Shown piece after piece: positions 5,066-12,676 of a stretch of 12,825 nt of DNA. The translations under genes were made by a program, and so were the position numbers. The notes under the pieces were generated by a model. The model was not told the origin of the DNA and made no database searches. It saw nothing but the letters and a program-made list of their open reading frames with translations. This DNA comes from Bacteroidota bacterium (lineage in GTDB: Bacteria > Bacteroidota > Bacteroidia > AKYH767-A > CANKSK01). The DNA is taken from positions 1 through 12,825 of the forward strand of contig CANKSK010000008.1 of NCBI GenBank assembly GCA_947485425.1, in the 5' to 3' direction. The first letter of the stretch is position 1; each line of letters begins with the position of its first letter.

Positions 5066-6913
5066 TTATTTCGATAATTCTACTACTTTGTCTTTAATTT
5101 CCGATGCATTGAAAGGCAGTCCTTTGATTTTGTTTAATCCTATAGCAGGAATCAGGAATTGATCACGAATGAGCTTAATGAGCTGGCCATTATTCATTTC
5201 AGGAATCAATACGGTGTCAAAGTTTTTCAATATGCTTTCCAAGTTTTTAGGGAAAGGAAACACATGGCGAAGGTGTGCATGCGACACATCACAGCCTTCG
5301 GCTCTTGCTTGAATCAGGCCGGTTTTGATAGAGCCATATGTTGAGCCCCATCCAAGCACCAATACTTTTGCTTTTTCATTTCCACTATCCAATTTTTGCA
5401 GCGGAATGTAGTCAGCAATTTTATCTACTTTGGCTGCTCTCATTTTAACCATGAATTCATGGTTTTCGGGATCATATGAAATGTTACCGGTTTCATGTTG
5501 TTTTTCGAGGCCGCCAATACGATGTTCTAGGCCTTTGGTGCCGGGAATGGCCCATGGTCTAGAAAGTTTCTCATCTCTTTTGTATGGAAGGAATTTTTCT
5601 TCGGCGTTAGTTTTTGGTTTTTCAAACTGCACATGAATAGGGGGTAAGCTTTCTGCGGTAGGATATTGCCAAGGTTCGGCACCATTGGCGATATAACCAT
5701 CTGTTAAGAGGATAACGGGTGTCATGTGCTCCAGGGCGATGCGGCAAGCCTCATAGGCTGCGCCAAAGCAATCTCCCGGGGAGGATGCAGCAATAACTGG
5801 AATAGGCGCTTCTCCATTTCTTCCATAGATGGCCTGCAGCAAATCAGATTGTTCGGTCTTGGTAGGAAGCCCTGTTGATGGACCTCCACGCTGAACGTTG
5901 ATAATCAGTAAAGGCAATTCAAGATTTACTGCCAATCCCATGGCTTCGGTTTTTAGAGCGATACCGGGGCCTGAGGAAGCGGTAGTTCCGAAGCTGCCGC
6001 CGAAAGAGGCGCCAATGGCCGAGCAGATGGCAGCAATTTCATCTTCTGCCTGAAAGGTTTTTACCCCGAAAACTTTTTGTTTAGAAAGCTCATGCAAGAT
6101 ATCAGAAGCCGGGGTAATGGGATAGGTTCCATAAAATAAATTGACACCGGCTTTTTGTGAAGCCGCAATCATTGCATAGGCCGTTGCCTGATTCCCCATG
6201 ATGTTTCGGTATGCACCAGGCACCATCTTTGCCTTTTTTACATCATAACGCGTCATGAAGGTTTCAGTCGTTTCACCAAAGTGATAACCGGCTTTCAGTA
6301 CCTTGATATTGGAGTCAAGAATATCTTGTTTTTTGGAGAACTTTTCGTTCAAAAAGTTGATGCTATTTTCGATAGGCCTATTGTACATCCAATAGATAAA
6401 TCCGAGGATGAACATATTTTTTGACCTGTCAATTTCTTTGGTGGTAAGGCCTGATTCGGCCAAACTGTTACGGGTAAGCTTGGTGATATCAAATTGGTAG
6501 AGGTGGTATTTCTCCAAAGTTCCGTTGGTAAGCGGATTGTTTTCCTCACCATAACCAGAAAGACGCAGATTTTTGGTGTCAAATCCGTCAATATTGGCGA
6601 TAATGATTCCGCCTTGTTTGAGAAGTCTGATATTGGCTTTCAGCGCTGCTGCGTTCATAGCCACCAAAACATCACATTCATCGCCGGGGGTATGTATGTC
6701 AATGCTTCCAAAGTGGATTTGAAAGCCTGATACGCCTGCCAGGGTGCCTTGTGGGGCCCTGATTTCAGCAGGATAGTCAGGAAATGTACTTAGGTCATTG
6801 CCAAATAGGGCAGTGGTATTGGTAAACTGCATACCGGTAAGCTGCATTCCATCACCTGAATCGCCTGCAAACCTGATGGTTACTTCTTCTAATAATTCTT
6901 TTTTTTCAGCCAT
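5066..6913 (-). CDS. korA: 2-oxoglutarate (2-oxoacid):ferredoxin oxidoreductase, fused gamma-alpha subunit
   Basis: This is the partner of KorB in CoA-dependent oxidative decarboxylation of 2-oxoacids (TCA cycle, or reductive carboxylation in reverse). The 615 residues contain an N-terminal gamma domain (about 9-200) opening with RFAGDSGDGMQLTG, with PDYPAEIRAPQGT. The alpha domain starts about residue 230 (GAYRNIMGNQATAY) and shows YPITPAS (264-270), QAEDE (288-292), SSGPG (313-317) and QRGGPSTG...TKTEQSDL (341-358). The C-terminal part (about 505-615) is the domain II-like segment (LVLGWGSTYG). The gamma-alpha fusion is usual in Bacteroidota and many other KorA proteins. The start at 6913 is preceded by an A/T-rich leader, and the promoter at 6995-7026 gives a leader of about 75 nt. 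Confidence 0.94.
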   Translation of the reverse strand: MAEKKELLEEVTIRFAGDSGDGMQLTGMQFTNTTALFGNDLSTFPDYPAEIRAPQGTLAGVSGFQIHFGSIDIHTPGDECDVLVAMNAAALKANIRLLKQGGIIIANIDGFDTKNLRLSGYGEENNPLTNGTLEKYHLYQFDITKLTRNSLAESGLTTKEIDRSKNMFILGFIYWMYNRPIENSINFLNEKFSKKQDILDSNIKVLKAGYHFGETTETFMTRYDVKKAKMVPGAYRNIMGNQATAYAMIAASQKAGVNLFYGTYPITPASDILHELSKQKVFGVKTFQAEDEIAAICSAIGASFGGSFGTTASSGPGIALKTEAMGLAVNLELPLLIINVQRGGPSTGLPTKTEQSDLLQAIYGRNGEAPIPVIAASSPGDCFGAAYEACRIALEHMTPVILLTDGYIANGAEPWQYPTAESLPPIHVQFEKPKTNAEEKFLPYKRDEKLSRPWAIPGTKGLEHRIGGLEKQHETGNISYDPENHEFMVKMRAAKVDKIADYIPLQKLDSGNEKAKVLVLGWGSTYGSIKTGLIQARAEGCDVSHAHLRHVFPFPKNLESILKNFDTVLIPEMNNGQLIKLIRDQFLIPAIGLNKIKGLPFNASEIKDKVVELSK

Positions 6914-6994
6914 TATAGTGTCATTTTAGTGTCTATTCTGCCCTTGTTTTTTATCAGGCAGAAACCTTGTCATCCCTTGTTTTAAAAACGAAAA

Positions 6995-7026
6995 CAAAAG
7001 TACAATATAGAATTGAATACAACAAA
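6995..7026 (-). promoter_or_regulatory. Promoter of korA-korB
   Basis: On the - strand, TTTG (7026-7023) is followed after exactly 20 nt by TACTTTTG (7002-6995). This matches the Bacteroidota -33 TTTG and -7 TAnnTTTG consensus with ideal spacing. The inferred transcription start is near 6990. Confidence 0.65.
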
Positions 7027-7245
7027 GTAAGATGCAAATAATAAACAATTTTGTCTCTGTGTTGTTTTGGTTTTTTAGATCAAAATGAAATTTATAACTC
7101 CTTGTAAATCTGATAGAAAGATACAATTTAAAGCCTGTTATGCTTGCTAATTTTAATCCTCTTGTTGATAAAAATCAGTTCATAAAATGTCTTGTATCTC
7201 TTTCGGGTTTTGTGAGGCATACAATTCATCAAGTTTTTAAAGGTA

Positions 7246-7277
7246 TTGTGAGGTGAACGGAATAATTTGTATATTTG
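7246..7277 (+). promoter_or_regulatory. Promoter of the 7364 lipoprotein gene
   Basis: TTG (7246-7248) is followed after 21 nt by TATATTTG (7270-7277), a full TAnnTTTG -7 match. This predicts a leader of about 80 nt. Confidence 0.5.
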
Positions 7278-7363
7278 AAACCTTAAAATAAATCGGTTCA
7301 AGGAATATATAATTTGGGCTTGCATGGTTTTAAATAGCTGATAAATAGCTATATACGTATAAA

Positions 7364-7966
7364 ATGAAAAAATTAGCATCTATGAAAAAAATCATTTTTA
7401 TATTGATTTCAGTGGCAATGGTTCTGTATTTGGGTTCCTGTACAAAGGAAACGGTAGATCCTGATTTGGAAGGGAAATCAGCCTTTTATGGATTTCTTGA
7501 TGGATACAGTGTAAGTTGTTTGGAAGGTCAGTATGGAACGGCCGGTAGTGGAGCCCTTATTTTTCCAATAGATTCTGATAGTTCAATGGCTTCATATACT
7601 TCCTATATGTCTAATCAGAATATGACACTCACCATTTCAAGGGGTATATTGAGATACAATGGCATCGGTGGAGCTTCCACTTCAGATTTTAAGGCCTATT
7701 TCCCAGTTACCACCTTGGCAATTGCCGATACCGCAAAACCAGGTATGCAGGTAGGATATATTGATTACAGGGGCGAAAGCTGGTCTACCAACTGGGGTCC
7801 TCAAAGCGATAGCTATTTTAAAATTACCAAGGCAGAATCTTCTTCTGCTTTAGCCAAAATAACCCTAGCCGTAGAGGGGGAGTTTAAATGTCGTGTATAT
7901 AACAAAAAGGGGAATATGCATGTTTTGAAAGGTACGCAGTTTAAGGGGAAATTTACCAACCTCTAA
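7364..7966 (+). CDS. Unknown lipoprotein, 200 residues
   Basis: The signal peptide ends in a lipobox, LGSC (Cys26 from the first ATG), followed by TKETVDPD. It is therefore probably a lipid-anchored envelope protein. Two starts are possible: 7364 (MKKLAS) and 7382 (MKKIIF). The second gives a more standard 20-residue signal. The mature part shows alternating hydrophobic and polar stretches, many Ser, Gly and Tyr residues, and a C-terminal GEFKCRVYN...FKGKF pattern. This resembles the beta-rich small lipoproteins common in Bacteroidota, but I cannot name a family. It has its own promoter and no operon partner; the riboswitch unit downstream has a separate promoter. Function is unknown. Confidence 0.85.
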   Translation: MKKLASMKKIIFILISVAMVLYLGSCTKETVDPDLEGKSAFYGFLDGYSVSCLEGQYGTAGSGALIFPIDSDSSMASYTSYMSNQNMTLTISRGILRYNGIGGASTSDFKAYFPVTTLAIADTAKPGMQVGYIDYRGESWSTNWGPQSDSYFKITKAESSSALAKITLAVEGEFKCRVYNKKGNMHVLKGTQFKGKFTNL

Positions 7967-8064
7967 AGGTGCTGAACCTATTTTTAGGAAATCCTTCTGT
8001 CGTCTTTTATCGTTTCTTGGTTTTTAATTTTTTACGAAAGGCTTCATTTTTCTGTATTTAATAG

Positions 8065-8072
8065 TACCTTTG
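8065..8072 (+). promoter_or_regulatory. -7 element of the btuB-btuG transcript
   Basis: TACCTTTG is a full TAnnTTTG match just upstream of the riboswitch. No good TTG lies at the -33 distance, so the call rests on the -7 motif and its position. The transcription start would be near 8078. Confidence 0.45.
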
Positions 8073-8078
8073 AAGCAT

Positions 8079-8232
8079 TCGTGGTTTCCGGAAACGGAAT
8101 TAATAGGGAATCAGGTGCAATACCTGAACAGTTCCCGCTGCTGTAAGCTCATATAAAGCCAAAAGGATGTTTGCCACTGTTCTGTAATGGATGGGAAGGT
8201 GCCTAAGGTGAGCAAGTCAGAATACCTGCCAA
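8079..8232 (+). promoter_or_regulatory. Cobalamin (B12) riboswitch
   Basis: The conserved aptamer blocks appear in order. AATAGGGAA (8102-8110) comes first. A hairpin TCAGGT/ACCTGA (8111-8127) sits inside a GGGAA/TTCCC helix (8106-8110 with 8132-8136). CCCGCTGCTGTAA (8134-8146), GCCACTG (8173-8179) and GGGAAGG (8193-8199) follow. The B12 box AAGTCAGAATACCTGCC (8214-8230) closes it. This class binds cobalamins and lowers expression of B12 uptake genes when B12 is plentiful. The genes downstream (BtuB and BtuG types) fit exactly. The 5' boundary is approximate. No U-tract terminator hairpin follows, so control is more likely at translation or by an alternative fold. Confidence 0.95.
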
Positions 8233-8405
8233 GGATAAATAATTCACAGCTTTCGGAGAAAAGGCGAGGAATGGATTTGGCGTATGTCTGTTTCTTTTTT
8301 CTTTTGATATCTGTACTTGCTAAAAAAATACATGGCAAGGTTCTGCCTTTGGCAGGGAGTTATTTCCAATACCTTTTTCTGACGGAAAAAACAGATGATT
8401 CAGAT
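8233..8405 (+). other. Riboswitch-to-btuB leader (expression platform region)
   Basis: These 173 nt lie between the B12 box and the chosen btuB start. Hairpin 8249-8265 (GCTTT/AAGGC) is close to the aptamer. Hairpin 8343-8355 (CTGCC-TTT-GGCAG) lies further on. CCTTTGGCAGG (8346-8356) can also pair with CCTGCCAAGG (8225-8234), which overlaps the B12 box end, with one bulged base. The btuB reading frame is open throughout, and ATG 8271 sits just after the first hairpin. That makes it a possible alternative start or leader peptide with a hydrophobic beginning (MDLAYVCFFFLL). Confidence 0.5.
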
Positions 8406-10307
8406 ATGATGCGTTTACAGAATATCCTCTTCTTTTTGCTATTTATATTGGGTTCTCCTTTCCTTTTTGGGCAGGTGAAAGACAGTGTCTATATTCTTCC
8501 TGCCGCAGAAATTCAAGCCTTCCGCTCTGGCGGTTTTCAAACAGGTGTCAAAACGACACATATAGATTCTGTTGTGCTTTCAGATTATCATCTGTCTTCT
8601 TTGTCTGTGCTTTTAAATCAGCAATCTTCTGTATTTGTAAAATCCTATGGCACTTCATATGCCGGGACTTCCTTTCGGGGGATGTCTGCTGCACATACGG
8701 GTATCTATTGGAATGATATTCCCTTGGGTTCTCCCATGTTGGGGCTCACCGATTTGTCTTTGCTGCCTGTATCTGCGGGAGATTATATTGACATCCGGCA
8801 TGGTGGTGGCAGTGCGGCCTTTGGCAGTGGCAATGCCGGAGGAAGTATTCATATCGATTCAAAACCGGAATTTATAAAGAGAAATAAACTGGGCATACAG
8901 CAAAGCATAGGAAGCTTTGGCGCCTATACAGGAAGTTTACATTCTGTAAACGGCAATGAAAGGTGGCAGTCTTCAAGCAAAATGATTTTTAATAAATCAG
9001 AAAACAACTTCATTTTTACAGATCTTTTTTCAGATGGGTATCCGAAAAAAAGGCTTTCTCATGCTGAAAGTTCTCGGGCTTCATTGATACAGGATTTTTA
9101 TTATCGTGCTAAAAACAATCAAACCCTATCGTTGCATGCGTGGTATCAGGGAGGGATGCGAAATATTCCCGCAACGATGAGCATGTCCATGAGCAAGGCC
9201 TCTGAAGAGGAGCAAAGCATGCGCGCTTCCGCGGAGTGGAAGCAATTGTTTGCTACATCGGGCATACAGCTGATGACCGCCTATTCCTATAATCATTTGT
9301 TATACCGGGATCCCACGACTGGAATCTTTTCGGATAGTTATTACCATACTACTTTTAGCAAGGCCGCATACGACTATGCTTTTGATGAAAGATTTCAATT
9401 GCATACTGGCATCAACCTCACCTATAGTTCGGCATATGTCAATGAATATGGCATGAAAAGGAATCAGGGGCTTGTTTCGCTTTATGCTTCTATACAATAT
9501 CGCATCAAATCCGGGAAGTTTAAATCAACCCTTGCGCTAAGGCGCGACTATGCAGAGCTGTTTACGTGTCCCATGACCCCTTTTGCAGGGCTTGAAATGG
9601 TGTTGTACAAATCTTTCGGATGGTATGCCAATGCAGGAAGAAATTTTCGGATACCAACCTTCAATGATCTGTTTTGGCGGCCAGGAGGAAATCCTTCTCT
9701 AAAGCCTGAAAATGGAATCAGCTCTGAAGCAGGATTCAGCATTGACAATACAAAAAGCCATCAAGCTTTTACCTATGAGATGCATGCAAGTGGATTTTAT
9801 TCTTCTGTACAAGATTGGATCATATGGCTTCCTGCGGGAGGTATGGTTTGGTCGCCTCAAAACATGAAAAGCGTTATGGGTAGAGGCTTGGAATATGAGG
9901 GTATGCTTGCTTTTCAAAGAAAGGATTTTCGTTTGCATCTATCGGGAAGTTATGCGTTTACCTTATCAGATAACCAAAATAAAACCGACTTAAATTATGG
10001 GCGTCAGCTTATTTATGTGCCCTATGAAAATGCCAATGCATCCATTCGATTGGAATATAAGGGCTATCTTTTTTCATTGCATGAGAGCTATACCGGTGGC
10101 AGGTATGTTTCTCCCGATCATTCGGAAATATTGCCTGCATATCAGCTGTTGAATATGTCCGCAGGAAAATTTTTTGTCTTTGGAAATTATTTGTTGCGGA
10201 TGGGATTGGATGTAAATAATCTATGCAATACAAGCTACCAATCTGTGCAGTGGATTCCCATGCCGGGTAGATCCTATGGATTCAAGATTGGAATAGAATT
10301 TAATTAA
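8406..10307 (+). CDS. btuB: TonB-dependent outer-membrane cobalamin receptor (BtuB type)
   Basis: This is a 22-strand barrel receptor with an N-terminal plug, expected to carry B12 and related corrinoids across the outer membrane using TonB energy. I chose ATG 8406 (or 8409). It gives 633 residues with a standard signal peptide (LFFLLFILG, cleavage near FLFG-Q22/23). In-frame starts at 8187 and 8271 lie in or next to the riboswitch. After cleavage, DSVYILPAAEI is the TonB-box region. The plug shows SFRGMSAAHTGIYWNDIPLG and GGGSAAFGSGNAGGSI. The barrel includes the typical NFRIPTFNDLFW (413-424) with GNPSLKPE. The length suits BtuB-like receptors. The substrate is inferred from the riboswitch and the BtuG-like gene 30 nt downstream. 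Confidence 0.92.
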   Translation: MMRLQNILFFLLFILGSPFLFGQVKDSVYILPAAEIQAFRSGGFQTGVKTTHIDSVVLSDYHLSSLSVLLNQQSSVFVKSYGTSYAGTSFRGMSAAHTGIYWNDIPLGSPMLGLTDLSLLPVSAGDYIDIRHGGGSAAFGSGNAGGSIHIDSKPEFIKRNKLGIQQSIGSFGAYTGSLHSVNGNERWQSSSKMIFNKSENNFIFTDLFSDGYPKKRLSHAESSRASLIQDFYYRAKNNQTLSLHAWYQGGMRNIPATMSMSMSKASEEEQSMRASAEWKQLFATSGIQLMTAYSYNHLLYRDPTTGIFSDSYYHTTFSKAAYDYAFDERFQLHTGINLTYSSAYVNEYGMKRNQGLVSLYASIQYRIKSGKFKSTLALRRDYAELFTCPMTPFAGLEMVLYKSFGWYANAGRNFRIPTFNDLFWRPGGNPSLKPENGISSEAGFSIDNTKSHQAFTYEMHASGFYSSVQDWIIWLPAGGMVWSPQNMKSVMGRGLEYEGMLAFQRKDFRLHLSGSYAFTLSDNQNKTDLNYGRQLIYVPYENANASIRLEYKGYLFSLHESYTGGRYVSPDHSEILPAYQLLNMSAGKFFVFGNYLLRMGLDVNNLCNTSYQSVQWIPMPGRSYGFKIGIEFN

Positions 10308-10337
10308 ACCATCCTATAAAATATTCATCATAAAAAA

Positions 10338-11441
10338 ATGCTCATGAAAAAAACTGCTGTCAAATCGTTTGTTTATGTCTTCTTGCTTTCTGTATTATTT
10401 GGTGCTTGTAAAAAAGTTGAAGACCCACAGAAAAACAGCTCTATTATTAGCAGTTCCACTTTTGCCCAGGGTGTGTTTATTACCAATGAGGGGCCTTTTG
10501 GCAGCGGCACAGGAACGGTTTCATTTTATGATCGCAAACTGAATACGGTGCGGGCAGATATTTTTCAGGAGGTGAATAACAGGCCATTGGGTAATGTGGT
10601 TCAGTCGATGGAGATAATTGGTGATAAGGCCTATATTGTTGTAAACAATGCCAATAAAATTGAAGTGGTGAATGCTTCTACTTTTAAATCTGTGGGAAGT
10701 ATTGCAAATTTGGAATATCCGCGTTATATTCTTTCTGATGGAAAGGGGAAAGCCTACATTAGTCAGTGGTCATCGCCGGGCCGTATTGCAGTTGTTCAGC
10801 TGGATAACTTAAAGATTCTCAAAACCATTGTCGTTGCCGATGGGCCGGAAAGAATGCTTCTTTTTGGCGATAAGCTTTACGTGGTAAATACCGGTGGTTT
10901 TGGCAGTGAAAACAAAGTAAGTGTTATAAATACACTTACTGATGAATTAGAGCAAAACATAACAACGGGAGATTCTCCCAATAGTTTGGTGTTGGATGCC
11001 AATCATAAAATTTGGATTTTATGTGGCGGTAAAAAAGTTTATGCCGGAGCGCCCTCCTATGAGTTGGACACTGCCGCAAGTACAGCAGGTAGTTTGCTTA
11101 TGCTAGATGCCATCAGTGGGCAGATTGAAAAATCTTTATCCTTTTCATCTAAAGTTCTTTTTCCTTCCAATTTGTGTTTGAATAAGGAAAAAAATCAGTT
11201 GTTTTTTAATGGAGGTGATGGTGTTTATGCGATGAAAATTTCTGATGCGGTTTTGCCTCAGCAATCGATTGTAAACAAGGTGTTTTATAGTCTGGCGTAT
11301 GATACCGTCAGCACGTATCTGTATGGTTCAGATCCTTTGGATTATCAAGGCAAAGGGGAGGTCTATCGGTATAATAGCTATGGTATGGAGATAGATCATT
11401 TTCAGGCAGGGATCATCCCTGGCAATTTTACTTTCCGATAA
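10338..11441 (+). CDS. btuG: Surface B12-binding beta-propeller lipoprotein (BtuG-like)
   Basis: This 367-residue lipoprotein has LFGAC (Cys24), followed by KKVEDPQK, an acidic-basic tract compatible with surface export in Bacteroidota. ATG 10344 (MKKT) is an equally good start. The mature chain consists of repeated beta-propeller blades of the YncE/DUF5074 kind: NEGPFGSGTGTVSFYD, then repeated units with AYIVVNN, IEVVN, LEYPRYIL, KAYISQW, KLYVVNTGGFG and KVSVINT. In Bacteroides, BtuG is a seven-bladed surface lipoprotein that captures B12 with very high affinity and passes it to BtuB. Position and fold suggest the same role here. The 30-nt gap after btuB and absence of a separate promoter imply a shared riboswitch-controlled transcript. 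No inner-membrane btuCDF genes are in the window. Confidence 0.86.
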   Translation: MLMKKTAVKSFVYVFLLSVLFGACKKVEDPQKNSSIISSSTFAQGVFITNEGPFGSGTGTVSFYDRKLNTVRADIFQEVNNRPLGNVVQSMEIIGDKAYIVVNNANKIEVVNASTFKSVGSIANLEYPRYILSDGKGKAYISQWSSPGRIAVVQLDNLKILKTIVVADGPERMLLFGDKLYVVNTGGFGSENKVSVINTLTDELEQNITTGDSPNSLVLDANHKIWILCGGKKVYAGAPSYELDTAASTAGSLLMLDAISGQIEKSLSFSSKVLFPSNLCLNKEKNQLFFNGGDGVYAMKISDAVLPQQSIVNKVFYSLAYDTVSTYLYGSDPLDYQGKGEVYRYNSYGMEIDHFQAGIIPGNFTFR

Positions 11442-11474
11442 GTTTTAATTTTTTCAGGAAGGATTTATATTGAT

Positions 11475-11996
11475 TTATTTGGTTTCGATCATTGGGGTGC
11501 TGATCACATTGCTTTTGTGCAGTGCTCTGTCATAAATAAAAAAGTCCAATCTTACTTTTTCTCCGAAGCCGAAGGTGTTGATATTTTGGGTGATTTCTCC
11601 TTTTAAGGTTTTGTTTTTTCCTGCAGGAACGAGATACGGCAACCTGGCATTGTATTGCACATGGGCGGTATCTCCTTCAATGGGGGATGAGGGATAGATG
11701 TGCACAAAAAGACCTGTTTTTTTGTCAAATTCCAGATAATCAATCATGAGGTCATAATAATAAGGGGAATTCAATGCATAGGGTGTACTTACCTCATTTT
11801 GTTTTAGGCCAATGTCTCCATCACCATCCGTAAAATCGAATTTGAGATCTATGGAGGTTAAAGTTCCTTGGGTATTGTAGTTTTTAGTGATCTCTTTAAA
11901 GCTTATTTGGGGTATAATGGGAAAAGTTTCCTGTTTTTTACAGGCGGAAAGCATTAAAAAGAATCCGATGGCAATATAGAGAGTCAGCTTTTTCAT
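11475..11996 (-). CDS. Unknown lipoprotein with DGDGDIG motif
   Basis: This 173-residue protein has a signal peptide and lipobox LSAC (Cys19), followed by KKQE, so it is probably an envelope lipoprotein. The mature part contains DFTDGDGDIG (54-63), an Asp/Gly-rich loop of the kind that often binds calcium in extracellular beta proteins (inference). Alternating beta-like segments follow, as does KVRLDFFIYDRALHKSN near the end. Similar DGDGDIG lipoproteins are common in Bacteroidota, but I know of no assigned function. It converges with btuG with 33 nt between the stop codons, and no clear terminator separates them. The nearest promoter-like sequence (TACTTTTT, 12022-12015) is a weak match. Confidence 0.85.
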   Translation of the reverse strand: MKKLTLYIAIGFFLMLSACKKQETFPIIPQISFKEITKNYNTQGTLTSIDLKFDFTDGDGDIGLKQNEVSTPYALNSPYYYDLMIDYLEFDKKTGLFVHIYPSSPIEGDTAHVQYNARLPYLVPAGKNKTLKGEITQNINTFGFGEKVRLDFFIYDRALHKSNVISTPMIETK

Positions 11997-12164
11997 GGGC
12001 AGGATAAAAATACTAAAAAGTAGCGGATTTAACGATTTTTCGATAAAATTATTGTATCTGTCTTTTTCAGGTGTAATGATTTGTTTATCAGATGATTAAT
12101 TTGTTTTATCCTGCTGTTGTTTTCGGGTTTAGGCACCTAATCAAGTCTTTACGCATGTAGCGAA

Positions 12165-12674
12165 TTATTTATACCAATCTGCGTACATCAGGTAATTGTT
12201 GGCGATTTTTTCAATGAGTTCGCGGGTTTGTTCGGGGGCCACGGATTTGATTTTTACAGCGGGGACACCTGCGTATAGGCTTCCAGGTTCAACGATTGTT
12301 TTTTCGGTAATGAGTGCACCGGCAGCGATGATAGAATTTTCTCCGATGACGGCATGATCCATGACAATGGCTCCCATGCCAATCAACACGTTTTTATGAA
12401 TGGTACAGCCATGCACGATGGCTCTGTGTCCTATTGACACATTATCTCCAATTTCAGTAGCTGCTTTTTGGTAGGTACAATGCACAATAGCGGCATCCTG
12501 AATATTTACCTTGTTGCCAATGCGTATGGAGTTCACATCGCCACGAATGACGGCATTAAACCAAACACTGCAATCATCGCCCATCACCACATCGCCGGTG
12601 ATGGTGGCATTTTCAGCGATAAAACAATTTTTGCCTGTAGCAGGAAATTTGTCTTTTACTTTTATCAGGGCCAT
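12165..12674 (-). CDS. Gamma-class carbonic anhydrase family protein
   Basis: This 169-residue left-handed beta-helix protein has hexapeptide repeats (ATITGDVVMGD, NKVNIQDAAIVH, DNVSIGHRAIVHG, KNVLIGMGAIVMD, ENSIIAAGALIT). His65, His83 and His88 (GHRAIVHGC) match the three zinc ligands of the trimeric gamma carbonic anhydrases. Arg44, Asp46 and Gln59 match the conserved active-site network. The C-terminus is a helix (EQTRELIEKIANNYLMYADWYK), as in the YrdA/PaaY/CaiE-like group. That group is cytoplasmic; carbonic anhydrase activity is plausible but variable among members. The gene starts 2 nt after the stop of the gene upstream on the same strand, so the two are probably co-transcribed. The 168 nt after its stop show no clear terminator. 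Confidence 0.92.
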   Translation of the reverse strand: MALIKVKDKFPATGKNCFIAENATITGDVVMGDDCSVWFNAVIRGDVNSIRIGNKVNIQDAAIVHCTYQKAATEIGDNVSIGHRAIVHGCTIHKNVLIGMGAIVMDHAVIGENSIIAAGALITEKTIVEPGSLYAGVPAVKIKSVAPEQTRELIEKIANNYLMYADWYK

Positions 12675-12676
12675 GT

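Larger units (their letters stand above)
6914..7363. other. 450-bp divergent intergenic region
   Basis: This AT-rich spacer lies between korA (leftward) and the lipoprotein gene (rightward). It holds one Bacteroidota-type promoter facing each way. It also holds a short direct repeat, AAATAGCT, at about 7332-7349 just before the lipoprotein start. I see no RNA gene. The open frames on the - strand here lack signal or domain features and I do not call them. Confidence 0.6.

Noticed and set aside
6926..7126. - strand open frame of 66 codons upstream of korA
   Set aside because: It overlaps the predicted korA promoter and leader, is AT-driven, and has no recognisable features.
7128..7379. - strand open frame of 83 codons overlapping the lipoprotein start
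   Set aside because: It covers the promoter and start of the lipoprotein gene and looks like chance openness in AT-rich DNA.
7960..7985. Weak hairpin AGGT/ACCT followed by a T run after the 7364 lipoprotein gene
   Set aside because: The stem is only 4 bp, too short to call a terminator.
12000..12164. Possible promoter or terminator between the carbonic anhydrase and the DGDGDIG lipoprotein
   Set aside because: No CAAAnnTA (reverse -7) match and no stable hairpin with a U tract were found. TACTTTTT at 12022-12015 is only a partial match without a -33 element.
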